From: an uncultured Alistipes sp.
GTDB lineage: Bacteria; Bacteroidota; Bacteroidia; Bacteroidales; Rikenellaceae
DNA length: 16,165 bases
NCBI GenBank assembly: GCA_949840605.1
Contig: CATKXN010000056.1
Location: 1-16,165 of the forward strand
Direction: 5' to 3'
In this document: positions 5,414 through 13,044 of the stretch, in pieces
How positions within the stretch are numbered: the stretch's first letter is position 1
Layout: each line of letters starts with the position of its first letter
Made by a program: the position numbers and the translations under genes
The notes under the pieces: generated by a model
The model's database searches: none
What the model was told of the DNA's origin: nothing
Seen by the model: the letters and a program-made list of their open reading frames with translations, nothing else

Positions 5414-7870
5414 TCACTCGAACAGTCCCGCGCGCTTCGTGTCGTATGCCTCGCTCTTGATCGCCTGCGGCTGTTTGAATTTGCCGAACTGCCAGTAGAC
5501 GGAGAAGGAGAACTTGCGGCCCAGAACCTGCCGGTAGCCGTACTGCGTGAAGGTTTCCGCACCGATCACCTCTTTCACCTGCCTGCTGCTGTGCAGCAGG
5601 TCGGTGATGAAGACGCTGACGCCCAGATGCGGTTTTTTGAAGTACCGGGCCAGTTGCATTTCCATGTCCGGATACATCGTGATGTCGCGGCTTTGGGCCG
5701 ACATCGAGTAGGGTTTGAGCCGACATCCTGCGTAGACGCTGAATCCCCACAGCGTCAGTGTCGTGCTCGCATTCGCCGAGAAATTGTTTACGGTGTTGGT
5801 CTTGCCCCGGGAGAACTCGTAGGTGGAATTCGTGAAGCTGCCGCCCAGGCTCAGACGCATGATCCGGAGGGGGGTGAGCCGGATATCGACATCGACACCC
5901 TGCCGGTTATAGCGTCCGATGTTCTCCCAGGTCGTCGTCGAAATATTGTCGTCGTCGACATGGGTTATGCGCTCGATCGCGTTGTCGGAGAATGCGTAAC
6001 CGTAGGACAGGATGATGTGCTCGATCCATTTTGCAGTAAAATTGCGTGTTACGCTGGCGCAGAAACTATGGGTGTATTCGCCTTTCAGGTGCGGATTTCC
6101 CGTGCGGAGGTTTTCGGGGTCCGTTATGTCCACATAGGGGTTGAGCTGCGAAACATTGGGGCGCCGGACGCTTGCCTGGTACGAACCTCCGAGACTGTAA
6201 TGGTTGAGCCGGAGGGAAAAACTGGCGGCCGGCATGATGTTGAATTCATGGTAGTCGAGTTTGCTTCCTCCCGTACTCAGAAAAGTCCCCTTGTTGCTGA
6301 GGTCCTCGCCGTGAAGCCTCAGGCTGTAACTCATTTTCTTCTTGAACAGCGAACCGAAGAACTGCGCCTTGGCGAACGTGACCTGCTGGCGGTAGTTCAG
6401 CCCGTCGAAACGCTCTTCTTCCGGTAGGAATTCGTCGGTCGAGGGGTCGTACAGCAGGTATTCGGTGGCATTGTCATACCGACGGTGAATATACCCCGCA
6501 TTGGCGTATATGACCCATTTCCTGCCGGGATTCTGGTCCGCCAGCCTGAGCCGGAAGTCTACGTTGTGCTCGCGCGACCCGTTGGTTGCGACGACGTTGC
6601 GGTTTTCACCGGCGCTGTTCGTCGCCGTATAGCGCATCGTCTGTTCGTTGTCTGTGCGCGAATCCTTGTAGGTGTATTTCAGATCGTATCTGTTCGGCTT
6701 GATCCTGCCGCCCGGTTTTCCCCACTGCTGATTGAGGGTAAATCCGGCGTTGAACCGCATCGGCGAGTGCGAATGCCCGCGTGTTACGTTTTCCGTCGCG
6801 CGGATCTCCTCGCCTGCGGCGTTCCGTGTCTGCGAGCGGGCGTCGCTGTAAGTGTCCGATTCGCTTTTGGAGGTGGTGACCGCGACATTCAGGTTGACAG
6901 CCTCGTTGAACAGCGGTCGGAACAGGTTCATGCCCAAACTGTGGCTCATGGAGTTGCTCCACGAGGTCTGCGTGTTGTCCTGCGTCCGGTATTCGCTCTC
7001 GGGGTCGAGCATTTCGCGCAGCGTGCGGTTGCTCAGCTTCGGGACGTCGGTATAGCCGAATCCGTATCTTACGCCGATGCCGGTCCACGGGGTATTCGCC
7101 ACCGCGTCGATGCCTGCGTTGTAGTCGCCGCGTGTCGTGACGTCGGCGTTGATTTGCCCCGAAAATCCATAGGGCAGGGGAGCCGCCAGTTTAATCAGCA
7201 GGATCGGTTCCTCGTTGTTGTATTCCGGCGATCCGGGGAGTATGAGTTCGACCTTCGACATGTAACTTGCCTGGATGAAATTCATCGGATACTGACGGTT
7301 CTGGTTGATCATGCCGTGCTCCCGGTCGTCGATGAGGATTTTTGCAACCTGTTTATCCTGGTATTGCAGTTTTCCGTTGGCGGGATTCATCTCCAGTTCG
7401 GGCACTTTGCCCATGATCTCCATCATCCTCATCCGCTTGGCGTCGGGGTCCGAGGCCACGTCGTAAACCAGGCGGTCCGATTCGCGCTTGACGAGCTGCT
7501 TGGCTTTGATCTCGACGCTTTTCACCTCCACGCCGGCTTGCAGGGCGATTTTGCCTATGTCTATGCTCTTGTTTTCGTAGGTTATATCCTTCGAACGGCT
7601 TTGATACCCCACGAACGTGAACCACAGTTTGTAGCTGCCCTTTTTCGACAGGTTGATCGAGAACCGCCCGTCGGGATAGGTGATCGCCGATGCCGTCTGA
7701 ACGCCATCGCCGTTCACGGCGACGACCGTTGCGTAGCCCAGCGCCTCGCCGCTGACCGCATCGACCAGCCGGCCGGTGATATTCCGGTTATCCTGTGCCG
7801 CAGCACGGCCTGCGAACAACAATGCGAATAGTAAGAATGGATAGGCGTATATCGGAATTTTCTCGCTCAT
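5414..7870 (-). CDS. Outer-membrane beta-barrel protein with CarboxypepD_reg-like N-terminus (TonB receptor-like)
   Basis: An 818-residue outer-membrane protein. ATG at 7868-7870 (MSEKIPIYAYPF) is chosen over a TTG four codons earlier. Residues 1-26 are a signal peptide ending GRAAAQ. Residues ~28-115 are a carboxypeptidase-regulatory-like beta-sandwich (NITGRLVDAVSGEALGYATV ... DGRFSINL), usual for Bacteroidota receptors. Next comes a plug-like region (DRLVYDV..., MEIMGKVPELEM, ILIDDREHGMI, VELILPGSPEYN). The last ~550 residues alternate hydrophobic and polar residues as barrel strands and include RRPNVSQLNPYVDITDPENLRTGNPHLKGEY, characteristic of the 'outer membrane beta-barrel family' proteins (OMP_b-brl_3). 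No clear TonB box is visible and no SusD partner is adjacent, so the ligand is unknown. It is a single gene, divergent from the recombinase. Confidence 0.88.
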   Translation of the reverse strand: MSEKIPIYAYPFLLFALLFAGRAAAQDNRNITGRLVDAVSGEALGYATVVAVNGDGVQTASAITYPDGRFSINLSKKGSYKLWFTFVGYQSRSKDITYENKSIDIGKIALQAGVEVKSVEIKAKQLVKRESDRLVYDVASDPDAKRMRMMEIMGKVPELEMNPANGKLQYQDKQVAKILIDDREHGMINQNRQYPMNFIQASYMSKVELILPGSPEYNNEEPILLIKLAAPLPYGFSGQINADVTTRGDYNAGIDAVANTPWTGIGVRYGFGYTDVPKLSNRTLREMLDPESEYRTQDNTQTSWSNSMSHSLGMNLFRPLFNEAVNLNVAVTTSKSESDTYSDARSQTRNAAGEEIRATENVTRGHSHSPMRFNAGFTLNQQWGKPGGRIKPNRYDLKYTYKDSRTDNEQTMRYTATNSAGENRNVVATNGSREHNVDFRLRLADQNPGRKWVIYANAGYIHRRYDNATEYLLYDPSTDEFLPEEERFDGLNYRQQVTFAKAQFFGSLFKKKMSYSLRLHGEDLSNKGTFLSTGGSKLDYHEFNIMPAASFSLRLNHYSLGGSYQASVRRPNVSQLNPYVDITDPENLRTGNPHLKGEYTHSFCASVTRNFTAKWIEHIILSYGYAFSDNAIERITHVDDDNISTTTWENIGRYNRQGVDVDIRLTPLRIMRLSLGGSFTNSTYEFSRGKTNTVNNFSANASTTLTLWGFSVYAGCRLKPYSMSAQSRDITMYPDMEMQLARYFKKPHLGVSVFITDLLHSSRQVKEVIGAETFTQYGYRQVLGRKFSFSVYWQFGKFKQPQAIKSEAYDTKRAGLFE

Positions 7871-8125
7871 GGAGTTAGTCAATGCGTCTTACGAACAATA
7901 TGGGCCTTCACACGTTTTATAGTGCAAGATGGTGAAAATCCTTGAATTATCCAAACTTATCCGCAATTCGCTCGAATTTTTTCTGTACCGTGCACGACGC
8001 CGGGTGCGCGAATCCGTCAATGCATCCGGCGGATTTTTTGCAACATCTATTCGTAAGCCGTTTGTGACAAATTGCGCTATTTTACGGGCTTTTTCGTTTA
8101 TTTACTTCGTTCAAAACATCGAATC

Positions 8126-9343
8126 ATGACATCGGTAAAAATCAAATTCAAAGCCTCCGTTTCGGACCCGGACTCCGGAACCCTCTACTACCAAATCATC
8201 CACCGGCGCCGCACGCGCATTTTCTCCCGCGGAATGAAACTCGCCTCGGCCGAGTGGGACCCGCAGCTGATGCAGGTCGTCGTACCTCCCGACAGCCCCC
8301 GCGAACGGCGTGAACGCCTCGTCGGAATGCAGCAGACCCTTCGCCGGGAGATGAGCGACCTGGCAATCCTGATCGGACACCTGGAATGCAACGGCCGCTC
8401 TTTCTCGGCCGATGATATCGCCGAAGCGTTCCGGCACCGGGAAAGCCTGAACCTCTTCTTCACGTTCATGCTCGGACTGATCGACGGCCTGCAGAGTGCC
8501 GGAGCCCTGCGCACGGCCCAAACCTACCGAAGCGCCCTGCACAGCTTCACGGCATTCCGCGGCGGGCGTGACATCGGGCTCCGGGAGATCGACGCGCTGC
8601 TGATCGCAGACTACGAAACATGGCTCAAACGGCGGGGCGTGACCCTCAACACCGTATCATTCTACATGCGCATACTCCGCTCGGTCTACAACAAGGCCGT
8701 GGAACGGGGGCTGGCCGAGCAGCGACACCCCTTCCGAAACGTCTATACGGGGGTGGAAAAGACCGTCAAACGGGCCGTAGGGATCGACGTGATCCGCAGG
8801 CTTCGCGAGTACGACCTTTCGGCAAAACCTCGGTATGCCTTCGCACGCGACCTCTTCCTGCTGAGTTTCTATCTGCGCGGCATATCTTTCGTGGACCTCG
8901 CTTTCCTGCGCAAACAAGACCTTGCGGACGGCGTTCTGAACTACCGCCGGCGCAAAACCTGGCAGCGGATGCGCATCCGGTGGGTTCCCTGCATGGAAGA
9001 GATCGTAGCCCGCTATGCCCCGAAAACGGCCGGATCGCCTTACCTGCTGCCTATTCTCAGGCCGCAAAGCCCTCAGTCGGAGTTCGCGCAGTATCACAAG
9101 GCACTGCAACAGATGAACTACGCCCTGCGGCGTATTTCCGAGATGCTGCACATCAGCCGTCTGACCACCTACGTGGCCCGTCACACCTGGGCCAGTACGG
9201 CCCGCCGGAAAAACATTCCGATGGCGGTTATTTGTCAGGGGATGGGGCACGAATCCGAACGTACGACGCGCATCTATCTCTCCTCGTTGGAGCATGAAGC
9301 GGTGGATTGTGCCAATGATCTGATTATCGGCGATCTGATTTGA
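8126..9343 (+). CDS. Tyrosine recombinase, probable invertase of the adjacent invertible promoter
   Basis: A 405-residue phage-integrase-fold recombinase of the Bacteroidota type. ATG at 8126 (MTSVKIKFKASV) is preferred over an earlier in-frame start because the extra 18 residues do not look like the family. Residues 1-90 are the Arm-DNA-binding-like region (YYQIIHRRRTRIFSRGMKL..WD), ~105-205 the SAM-like core-binding domain, and ~225-400 the catalytic domain. Catalytic residues visible: Arg251 (YLRGISFVDLAFL), Lys277 (RRRKTW), Arg352 in ARHTWAST, His375 in GMGHESERTT and the nucleophile Tyr384 (RIYLSS). The first His of the HxxR motif is Tyr349, a replacement that is common in this clade. 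Its position next to inverted repeats suggests that it flips the segment at 9361-9721. No phage or conjugation genes are nearby, which argues against integration or excision of an element. The 255-base gap before it holds no gene. Confidence 0.92.
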   Translation: MTSVKIKFKASVSDPDSGTLYYQIIHRRRTRIFSRGMKLASAEWDPQLMQVVVPPDSPRERRERLVGMQQTLRREMSDLAILIGHLECNGRSFSADDIAEAFRHRESLNLFFTFMLGLIDGLQSAGALRTAQTYRSALHSFTAFRGGRDIGLREIDALLIADYETWLKRRGVTLNTVSFYMRILRSVYNKAVERGLAEQRHPFRNVYTGVEKTVKRAVGIDVIRRLREYDLSAKPRYAFARDLFLLSFYLRGISFVDLAFLRKQDLADGVLNYRRRKTWQRMRIRWVPCMEEIVARYAPKTAGSPYLLPILRPQSPQSEFAQYHKALQQMNYALRRISEMLHISRLTTYVARHTWASTARRKNIPMAVICQGMGHESERTTRIYLSSLEHEAVDCANDLIIGDLI

Positions 9344-9360
9344 TTTCGCCGTAAATTCAT

Positions 9361-9379
9361 ATCTCTCAACAAGAGAAAT
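9361..9379 (+). repeat. Left inverted repeat of the invertible segment
   Basis: ATCTCTCAACAAGAGAAAT, the exact reverse complement of 9703-9721. Similarity stops at both edges, so the site is 19 bp. Its core CTCTCAACAAGAG has CTCT/AGAG dyad arms around a 5-base centre, as expected of a recombinase crossover site. It begins 17 bases after the recombinase stop codon. Confidence 0.92.
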
Positions 9380-9389
9380 GATTATTGGA

Positions 9390-9397
9390 CAAATATA
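9390..9397 (-). promoter_or_regulatory. -7 box of the invertible promoter, facing away from the operon
   Basis: CAAATATA on the plus strand is TATATTTG on the minus strand, an exact TAnnTTTG match preceded by an A-rich spacer. The -33 region (about 9417-9421) has no good TTTG (TGGA/ATGG), so it may need an activator. Currently it would drive RNA antisense to the 3' end of the recombinase gene. Confidence 0.6.
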
Positions 9398-9641
9398 CGA
9401 ATTTTTTCTAAAATCGTCCATTATCGGCCATTTTTTTATATGATTTTAACCGATCGGTAACCCCTTTCGTCCGCGATAGCAGCGATAGCGGTTTATATCC
9501 TGCTGATTTACAGATGGTTTAAGAAAAATCGCCCGTGTCCGAACATGCGTGCGCGAATAAACATGCTGCAGTACAGCATATTACTTCGTCTTTGCGATTT
9601 GCATTGCGTTGCGATGTTCGAACACATGTGAAACATTCCGC

Positions 9642-9669
9642 CGCGGGAGCATGGCCAGATGCTCCTGCG
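9642..9669. repeat. Hairpin inside the invertible segment
   Basis: CGC-G-GGAGCAT (9642-9652) pairs with ATGCTCC-T-GCG (9659-9669): 7 bp, one G-T pair, then 3 bp, loop of 6. No T-run follows, so it is not a standard intrinsic terminator. It moves from the operon side to the recombinase side on inversion. Confidence 0.6.
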
Positions 9670-9683
9670 ACCTCTATATATAT

Positions 9684-9696
9684 CTCTTGTTGAGAG
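9684..9696 (-). repeat. Extra copy of the inverted-repeat core
   Basis: CTCTTGTTGAGAG, identical to the 13-bp core of the right repeat (9707-9719) and in the same direction, 23 bases upstream of it. Flanking bases differ (TAT before, TTA after). Confidence 0.9.
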
Positions 9697-9702
9697 TTAT
9701 GT

Positions 9703-9721
9703 ATTTCTCTTGTTGAGAGAT
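9703..9721 (-). repeat. Right inverted repeat of the invertible segment
   Basis: ATTTCTCTTGTTGAGAGAT, exact inverse of 9361-9379, ending 35 bases before the first operon start codon. Confidence 0.92.
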
Positions 9722-9756
9722 TATAGGGCAAATTACTCATTCAAACTTAATTCTGT

Positions 9757-11403
9757 ATGAAAATTATTTTTACAATGCTTGCGTTATGCTCGTGCATCAT
9801 GGCTGCGGCGCAGGGGAAAGTGAAAGAGGTCGTCGAGGATGATTACCAACGTAACAGTCTGTCGATTATCGTCGTAGACCGCGGTGACAATTTCGATGCC
9901 CAGGTATTCGGCGCAGTTCGTGCAATCGACCTGGGCGATAAGTTCGACATGAACTACATTCCCACCGAACGCATCGAGCTGAGGGCGGCGCGCGCCAACG
10001 CCATCGGCGGTCTCGACATCAGCAAGGCCGTGGGCCGCTGCGACCTGGGAAAACAGATCGTCTCCTACTGGTTCGAACGCAAGCCCGACGGTACGATGAG
10101 CGCCGAGCGTATGATTCACCGCGGCAACTATAACGCCGACGATCAGGATGTTATGAACGCAAAAGCCGCCAAGGTAGGTCCCGAAGCGCTGGGCGACAAC
10201 GGTTCGGCACTGGTCAGTGGCAGCTATGTGATGGTGCTTGACTATTCGGGCATCGCCTCGACGAAAAACGACAAGGGCGAGGTGACCTGGTCGGTGAGCA
10301 CCAACGCCCACGTCTACCAGATCGACTATACGAAAGAGACCGAAGCCGGCATCTACGCCGCCTGGATTTATGAAGACGACACGCCGGAGGCTATCGCCGA
10401 AAAGAAAGCTGCCTACGACCGGATCGACATCGACATGAAATACAAGACGACGGTGTCGTACACCACCAGCGCGCTGGAGAAAAACGGCGGACTGCAGGCT
10501 GCGATCATCGACGGCTACGGCGAAACGCTGACCCGTCTGGAGAAACAGATTCCCGCCTGGAACGTAACGACCTCGATCGTGGGCCGCCGTCCGCTGACCG
10601 CCAAGGTGGGCAAAAAGGAGGGTGTGAAGAACGCCATGCGCTTCCAGGCCTACAAGTTCCGGGAGGATGCCGACGGCAATCTCAAATCGATTCCGAAGGG
10701 GTACCTGCGCGCCACGAAGATCGCCGACAACCGCGGCATGGCCTCCGGCAATACGAAGGTCTCGGAATTTTATCAGATTTCGGGCGGCAAGGTCGACGAA
10801 GGAATGCTTATCAAGCAGAAAAACGACCTCGGCATGGGTGTTTCGCTGGGTTATAAATACAACGGACTGGCCCCCTACAACCTCACGATCGACTACCTGG
10901 CGCATATCAGCACCAAAGGCTTCGCGCATTATGCGCTGCTCAATATCGGCTATGACATGTTCTCGGGTACAAAAATCAATGACGAGGTCGGCCGATACCT
11001 GGACAGCGGTGAGCTGACCGGCCTGACCGACGGCGGCATCTCTTATATCAACGTCGGTATCGGTTACGGGTTCGGCATCCGCGCCATTCGCCACATCGAG
11101 CTGGTTCCGTTCGTCATGGGCGGCGGCGACTATATGCTGAACCACAACGATTTCTTGGATGAAGACAGCGGTGAAGAAACCGAGGACAGCTTCATGGACA
11201 AAGTCGCCTGGTTCGGCAATGCCGGTCTGCGCATCAATTTCAACGTCAAATATCCGCTGCAGATCTTCGTACAGGCCGACTACGCGATGATGTTCGTCAA
11301 GGAGGGTTCCTACTACGAAGCATTCAACGATTTGCTCAGAGTAGGCGACCTCGGCCACAAGAACTCGTTCGGCATTATGGCCGGTGTAAAATGGACTTTC
11401 TAA
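9757..11403 (+). CDS. Exported protein with C-terminal outer-membrane beta-barrel, first gene of the switched operon
   Basis: I do not recognise a named family. The 548-residue product starts at ATG 9757 with a signal peptide (MKIIFTMLALCSCIMAAAQ). Residues ~20-230 look like a soluble alpha/beta domain (SLSIIVVDRGDNFDAQVFGAV, GSALVSGSYVMVLDYSGI, NAHVYQIDYTKE). Residues ~235-345 form a second polar region. From about residue 350 the sequence alternates as amphipathic strands (MGVSLGYKYNGLAPYNLTIDYLAHIS, YINVGIGYGFGI, IELVPFVMGGGDYML) and ends AGVKWTF, with the terminal Phe expected of a BAM-assembled barrel. So it is probably an outer-membrane barrel with a periplasmic N-terminal domain. Its start codon is 35 bases from the right inverted repeat, so it would be directly controlled by promoter inversion. 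Five more genes follow on the same strand. Confidence 0.82.
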   Translation: MKIIFTMLALCSCIMAAAQGKVKEVVEDDYQRNSLSIIVVDRGDNFDAQVFGAVRAIDLGDKFDMNYIPTERIELRAARANAIGGLDISKAVGRCDLGKQIVSYWFERKPDGTMSAERMIHRGNYNADDQDVMNAKAAKVGPEALGDNGSALVSGSYVMVLDYSGIASTKNDKGEVTWSVSTNAHVYQIDYTKETEAGIYAAWIYEDDTPEAIAEKKAAYDRIDIDMKYKTTVSYTTSALEKNGGLQAAIIDGYGETLTRLEKQIPAWNVTTSIVGRRPLTAKVGKKEGVKNAMRFQAYKFREDADGNLKSIPKGYLRATKIADNRGMASGNTKVSEFYQISGGKVDEGMLIKQKNDLGMGVSLGYKYNGLAPYNLTIDYLAHISTKGFAHYALLNIGYDMFSGTKINDEVGRYLDSGELTGLTDGGISYINVGIGYGFGIRAIRHIELVPFVMGGGDYMLNHNDFLDEDSGEETEDSFMDKVAWFGNAGLRINFNVKYPLQIFVQADYAMMFVKEGSYYEAFNDLLRVGDLGHKNSFGIMAGVKWTF

Positions 11404-11438
11404 GTCACGATTCATAATAGGTAATAATCGGAAATAAG

Positions 11439-11957
11439 ATGAAAAAACTCTTGTTTGCGGTGGTGATGATGTTGCTGGCAATGGCGCCGGCAACATCATT
11501 CGCCCAGAAAAGCAAAGACCGTAAAGCGTTGTTCGACAGCTGGAACAATTACGAAGTGACCACCGTGAAGGTCGGCACCGACGGCACCAAATTCATTAAG
11601 GTATGGGGCTTCGGCAAGAAGGTCGACCTGGCGATCGTCCAGGCCAAGAAAAATGCGGTGCACGCATGTCTTTTCCGCGGGCTTCCCGGTGTGGAGACCG
11701 CCAATGCGACCCCGCCACTCTGTCCCGATCCCGGAACCCTGACGGCTAACGAAGCCTATTTCACGAACTTTTTCGAGACGGCCGGAGAATACCTTAAATA
11801 TATCAATATGACCACGGACGGAGTGCCTTCGGGGCAGGACCGCCGCCAGGTCAAAGGCGGCTATAAGGTAGCCATCTACGCCCAGGTGATGTACGACAAC
11901 CTGCGCGACAAGCTCGAAGCCGACGGCATTATCCGGAAACTCAGCACGGGCTTCTGA
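11439..11957 (+). CDS. Small exported protein, LPP20/FlgT-like in style, function unknown
   Basis: A 172-residue protein with a clear signal peptide (MKKLLFAVVMMLLAMAPATSFAQ). The mature part contains FIKVWGFGKKVDLAIVQAKKNAVHACLFRG, a pattern of a strand with WGxG followed by a helix of the type AIxxAKxxA. This recalls the start of LPP20/FlgT-like periplasmic domains, where a small-residue turn leads into an Ala-rich helix, but the similarity is weak and from memory. There is no lipobox Cys, so it should be soluble in the periplasm. Two cysteines flank a proline-rich loop (VHACLFRG and PPLCPDPG) and might form a disulfide. It lies 35 bases after the barrel gene and 100 bases before the next gene, from which it is separated by a hairpin. 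Confidence 0.72.
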   Translation: MKKLLFAVVMMLLAMAPATSFAQKSKDRKALFDSWNNYEVTTVKVGTDGTKFIKVWGFGKKVDLAIVQAKKNAVHACLFRGLPGVETANATPPLCPDPGTLTANEAYFTNFFETAGEYLKYINMTTDGVPSGQDRRQVKGGYKVAIYAQVMYDNLRDKLEADGIIRKLSTGF

Positions 11958-11966
11958 AAAACGTGC

Positions 11967-12016
11967 CGGCCGTGCGCAGGACGGACTGCAGGGAGCGGTC
12001 CTTTTGTGCACGGCCG
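11967..12016 (+). promoter_or_regulatory. Intercistronic stem-loop
   Basis: CGGCCGTGC (11967-11975) pairs with GCACGGCCG (12008-12016). Inside, AGGAC (11978-11982) pairs with GTCCT (11998-12002), and TTTTG follows as a bulge. No U-tract follows the outer stem. It may stabilise mRNA ends or partly terminate transcription within the operon. Confidence 0.6.
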
Positions 12017-12057
12017 CCGTCGGTTCGGTACGAAACAGGACAACAACAGTTATACTC

Positions 12058-13029
12058 ATGGTAAAGAAGATTATATTGACGTTGCTGGCGGCAGGAGTCG
12101 CCTGCGGAGTCTTCGCTCAGGCGAAAAAACCGGTCATCATGGTCGTTCCGAGCGAGGCGTGGTGTATCCGTAACGGATTCGTCCAGGATTTCAACGACCA
12201 GGGACAGATCAAACGCATCCCCGACTACCGTGCCGCCATGCAGGGCAATGCCGATATCCGGACCTTGGTGTCGGCGATGGGCGATTTCATGGCCCGGCAG
12301 GAGTTTCCGATCCAGTCGCTCGAACACGAACTCAAACGCTTGCAGAGCGAGGAGGCGGAACTCTCCGTCCTGACCGGCAGCCAGACCGGCGCTGCCGTCG
12401 CCGAAAGTCCCGTCGAGCGGATCCGCCGAACGGCCAAGGCCGATATCATCCTCGACCTCGACTTCGAAATACGCCGGATCGGTCCCAAACAGCAGGTGTC
12501 GTTCAATCTGACGGCCCTCGACGCCTATACCTCGAAGATCATCTCGGGAAACACCGGCGTCGGCAGCAACAGCGGTGCGGCCATCGAAACCCTTCTTCAG
12601 GAGGCCGTGCTGAGTTTCAAGGACAACTTCATCTCCGGGCTTCTGCGCCATTTCGACGACCTGTTCAGCAACGGCCGCGAGGTGATCGTCACCCTGCGGC
12701 GTTTCGACAGTTCGCCGATCGACTTCGAAACCGAGTTCGACTATAACGGACAGACCGCCGAACTGGCCGACATCGTCGGCGTATGGTTCGAGGAGAACAC
12801 GTTCAACGGGCGTTTCTCCGAAGCCGAGCGTTCGACCAACCTGCTGCGTTACAACCAGGTGCGCATCCCGCTCTACGGAAAGAGCCTTTCGGGCCGCGAA
12901 GTGGCCATCGATGCCGCGACTTTCGCGCGTCCGCTGGCCAACATGCTCAAGAAGGATCCCTACAACGTGGTGGTGAAGACCTATCCCAAAGGCTTGGGCG
13001 AAGTGTGGCTTATCCTGGGTGAAAAATAA
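12058..13029 (+). CDS. DUF6175-like exported protein
   Basis: A 323-residue protein. ATG at 12058 (MVKKIILTLLAAGVACGVFAQ) is chosen because it begins a clean signal peptide; the longer frame from 12004 would run through the stem-loop. The mature part starts KKPVIMVVPSEAWCIRNGF and continues with IPDYRAAMQGNADIRTLVSAMGDFMARQEFPIQSLE, AKADIILDLDFEIRRIGPKQQVSFNLTALDAYTSKIISG and FNGRFSEAERSTNLLRYNQVRIPLYG, ending GEVWLILGEK. From memory this is the Bacteroidota family DUF6175. The layout (strand 'IMVVPs', a helix, then a strand describing an entity as ADIIL) resembles CsgG/TolB-N-like periplasmic domains, but that is inference. No enzyme motif is visible. It is followed 15 bases later by the next gene. 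Confidence 0.78.
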   Translation: MVKKIILTLLAAGVACGVFAQAKKPVIMVVPSEAWCIRNGFVQDFNDQGQIKRIPDYRAAMQGNADIRTLVSAMGDFMARQEFPIQSLEHELKRLQSEEAELSVLTGSQTGAAVAESPVERIRRTAKADIILDLDFEIRRIGPKQQVSFNLTALDAYTSKIISGNTGVGSNSGAAIETLLQEAVLSFKDNFISGLLRHFDDLFSNGREVIVTLRRFDSSPIDFETEFDYNGQTAELADIVGVWFEENTFNGRFSEAERSTNLLRYNQVRIPLYGKSLSGREVAIDAATFARPLANMLKKDPYNVVVKTYPKGLGEVWLILGEK

Positions 13030-13044
13030 CAAATACAGAGCGAT

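Larger units (their letters stand above)
9361..9721. other. Predicted invertible DNA segment (phase-variable promoter), captured OFF
   Basis: The segment lies in a 413-base gene-free gap between the recombinase and the operon. Its ends are exact 19-bp inverted repeats. Inside are a minus-strand -7 box at 9390-9397, a perfect palindrome ACCGATCGGT (9449-9458), a tandem 9-base repeat GCGATAGCA/GCGATAGCG (9473-9490), a small stem ATGCTG/CAGCAT (9563-9579) and a stronger hairpin at 9642-9669. I see no equally good plus-strand promoter facing the operon in the present orientation. After inversion the -7 box would be at about 9685-9692 on the plus strand, starting transcription near 9700. This is the architecture of Bacteroidota invertible promoters such as those of capsule loci. 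Orientation and function are inferred. Confidence 0.85.

Noticed and set aside
5411..7831. Long plus-strand open frames opposite the beta-barrel gene
   Set aside because: They mirror the codon structure of a GC-rich real gene on the other strand, and their proteins have no recognisable domain.
8011..8040. AATCCG/CGGATT stem followed by a T-run upstream of the recombinase gene
   Set aside because: A 6-bp stem with a 13-base loop is weak, and no plus-strand gene precedes it; an attenuator of the recombinase is possible but unsupported.
8061..8109. TTTG (8061) with TATTTTAC, or TTTACTTCG (8101), as recombinase promoter
   Set aside because: Spacing or -7 match is poor in each case, so no promoter was annotated.
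8126..9343. Recombinase as the integrase of an integrative element or prophage
   Set aside because: No phage, relaxase or cargo genes and no attachment-site repeat at the tRNA; the adjacent inverted repeats explain it better.
9361..9721. CRISPR array or IS element
   Set aside because: Only three short cores, no spacers of regular size, no transposase within the segment and no target-site duplication around the repeats.
9519..9740. 73-codon minus-strand open frame (MSNLPYNLSTRE...) spanning the right inverted repeat
   Set aside because: It would be cut by every inversion, has no recognisable motif and no start signal; most likely chance coding in a regulatory region.
9784..11499. 571-codon minus-strand open frame opposite the first operon gene
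   Set aside because: It is antisense to a protein with signal peptide and barrel features, and its own translation is a low-complexity His/Val/Ala-rich shadow.
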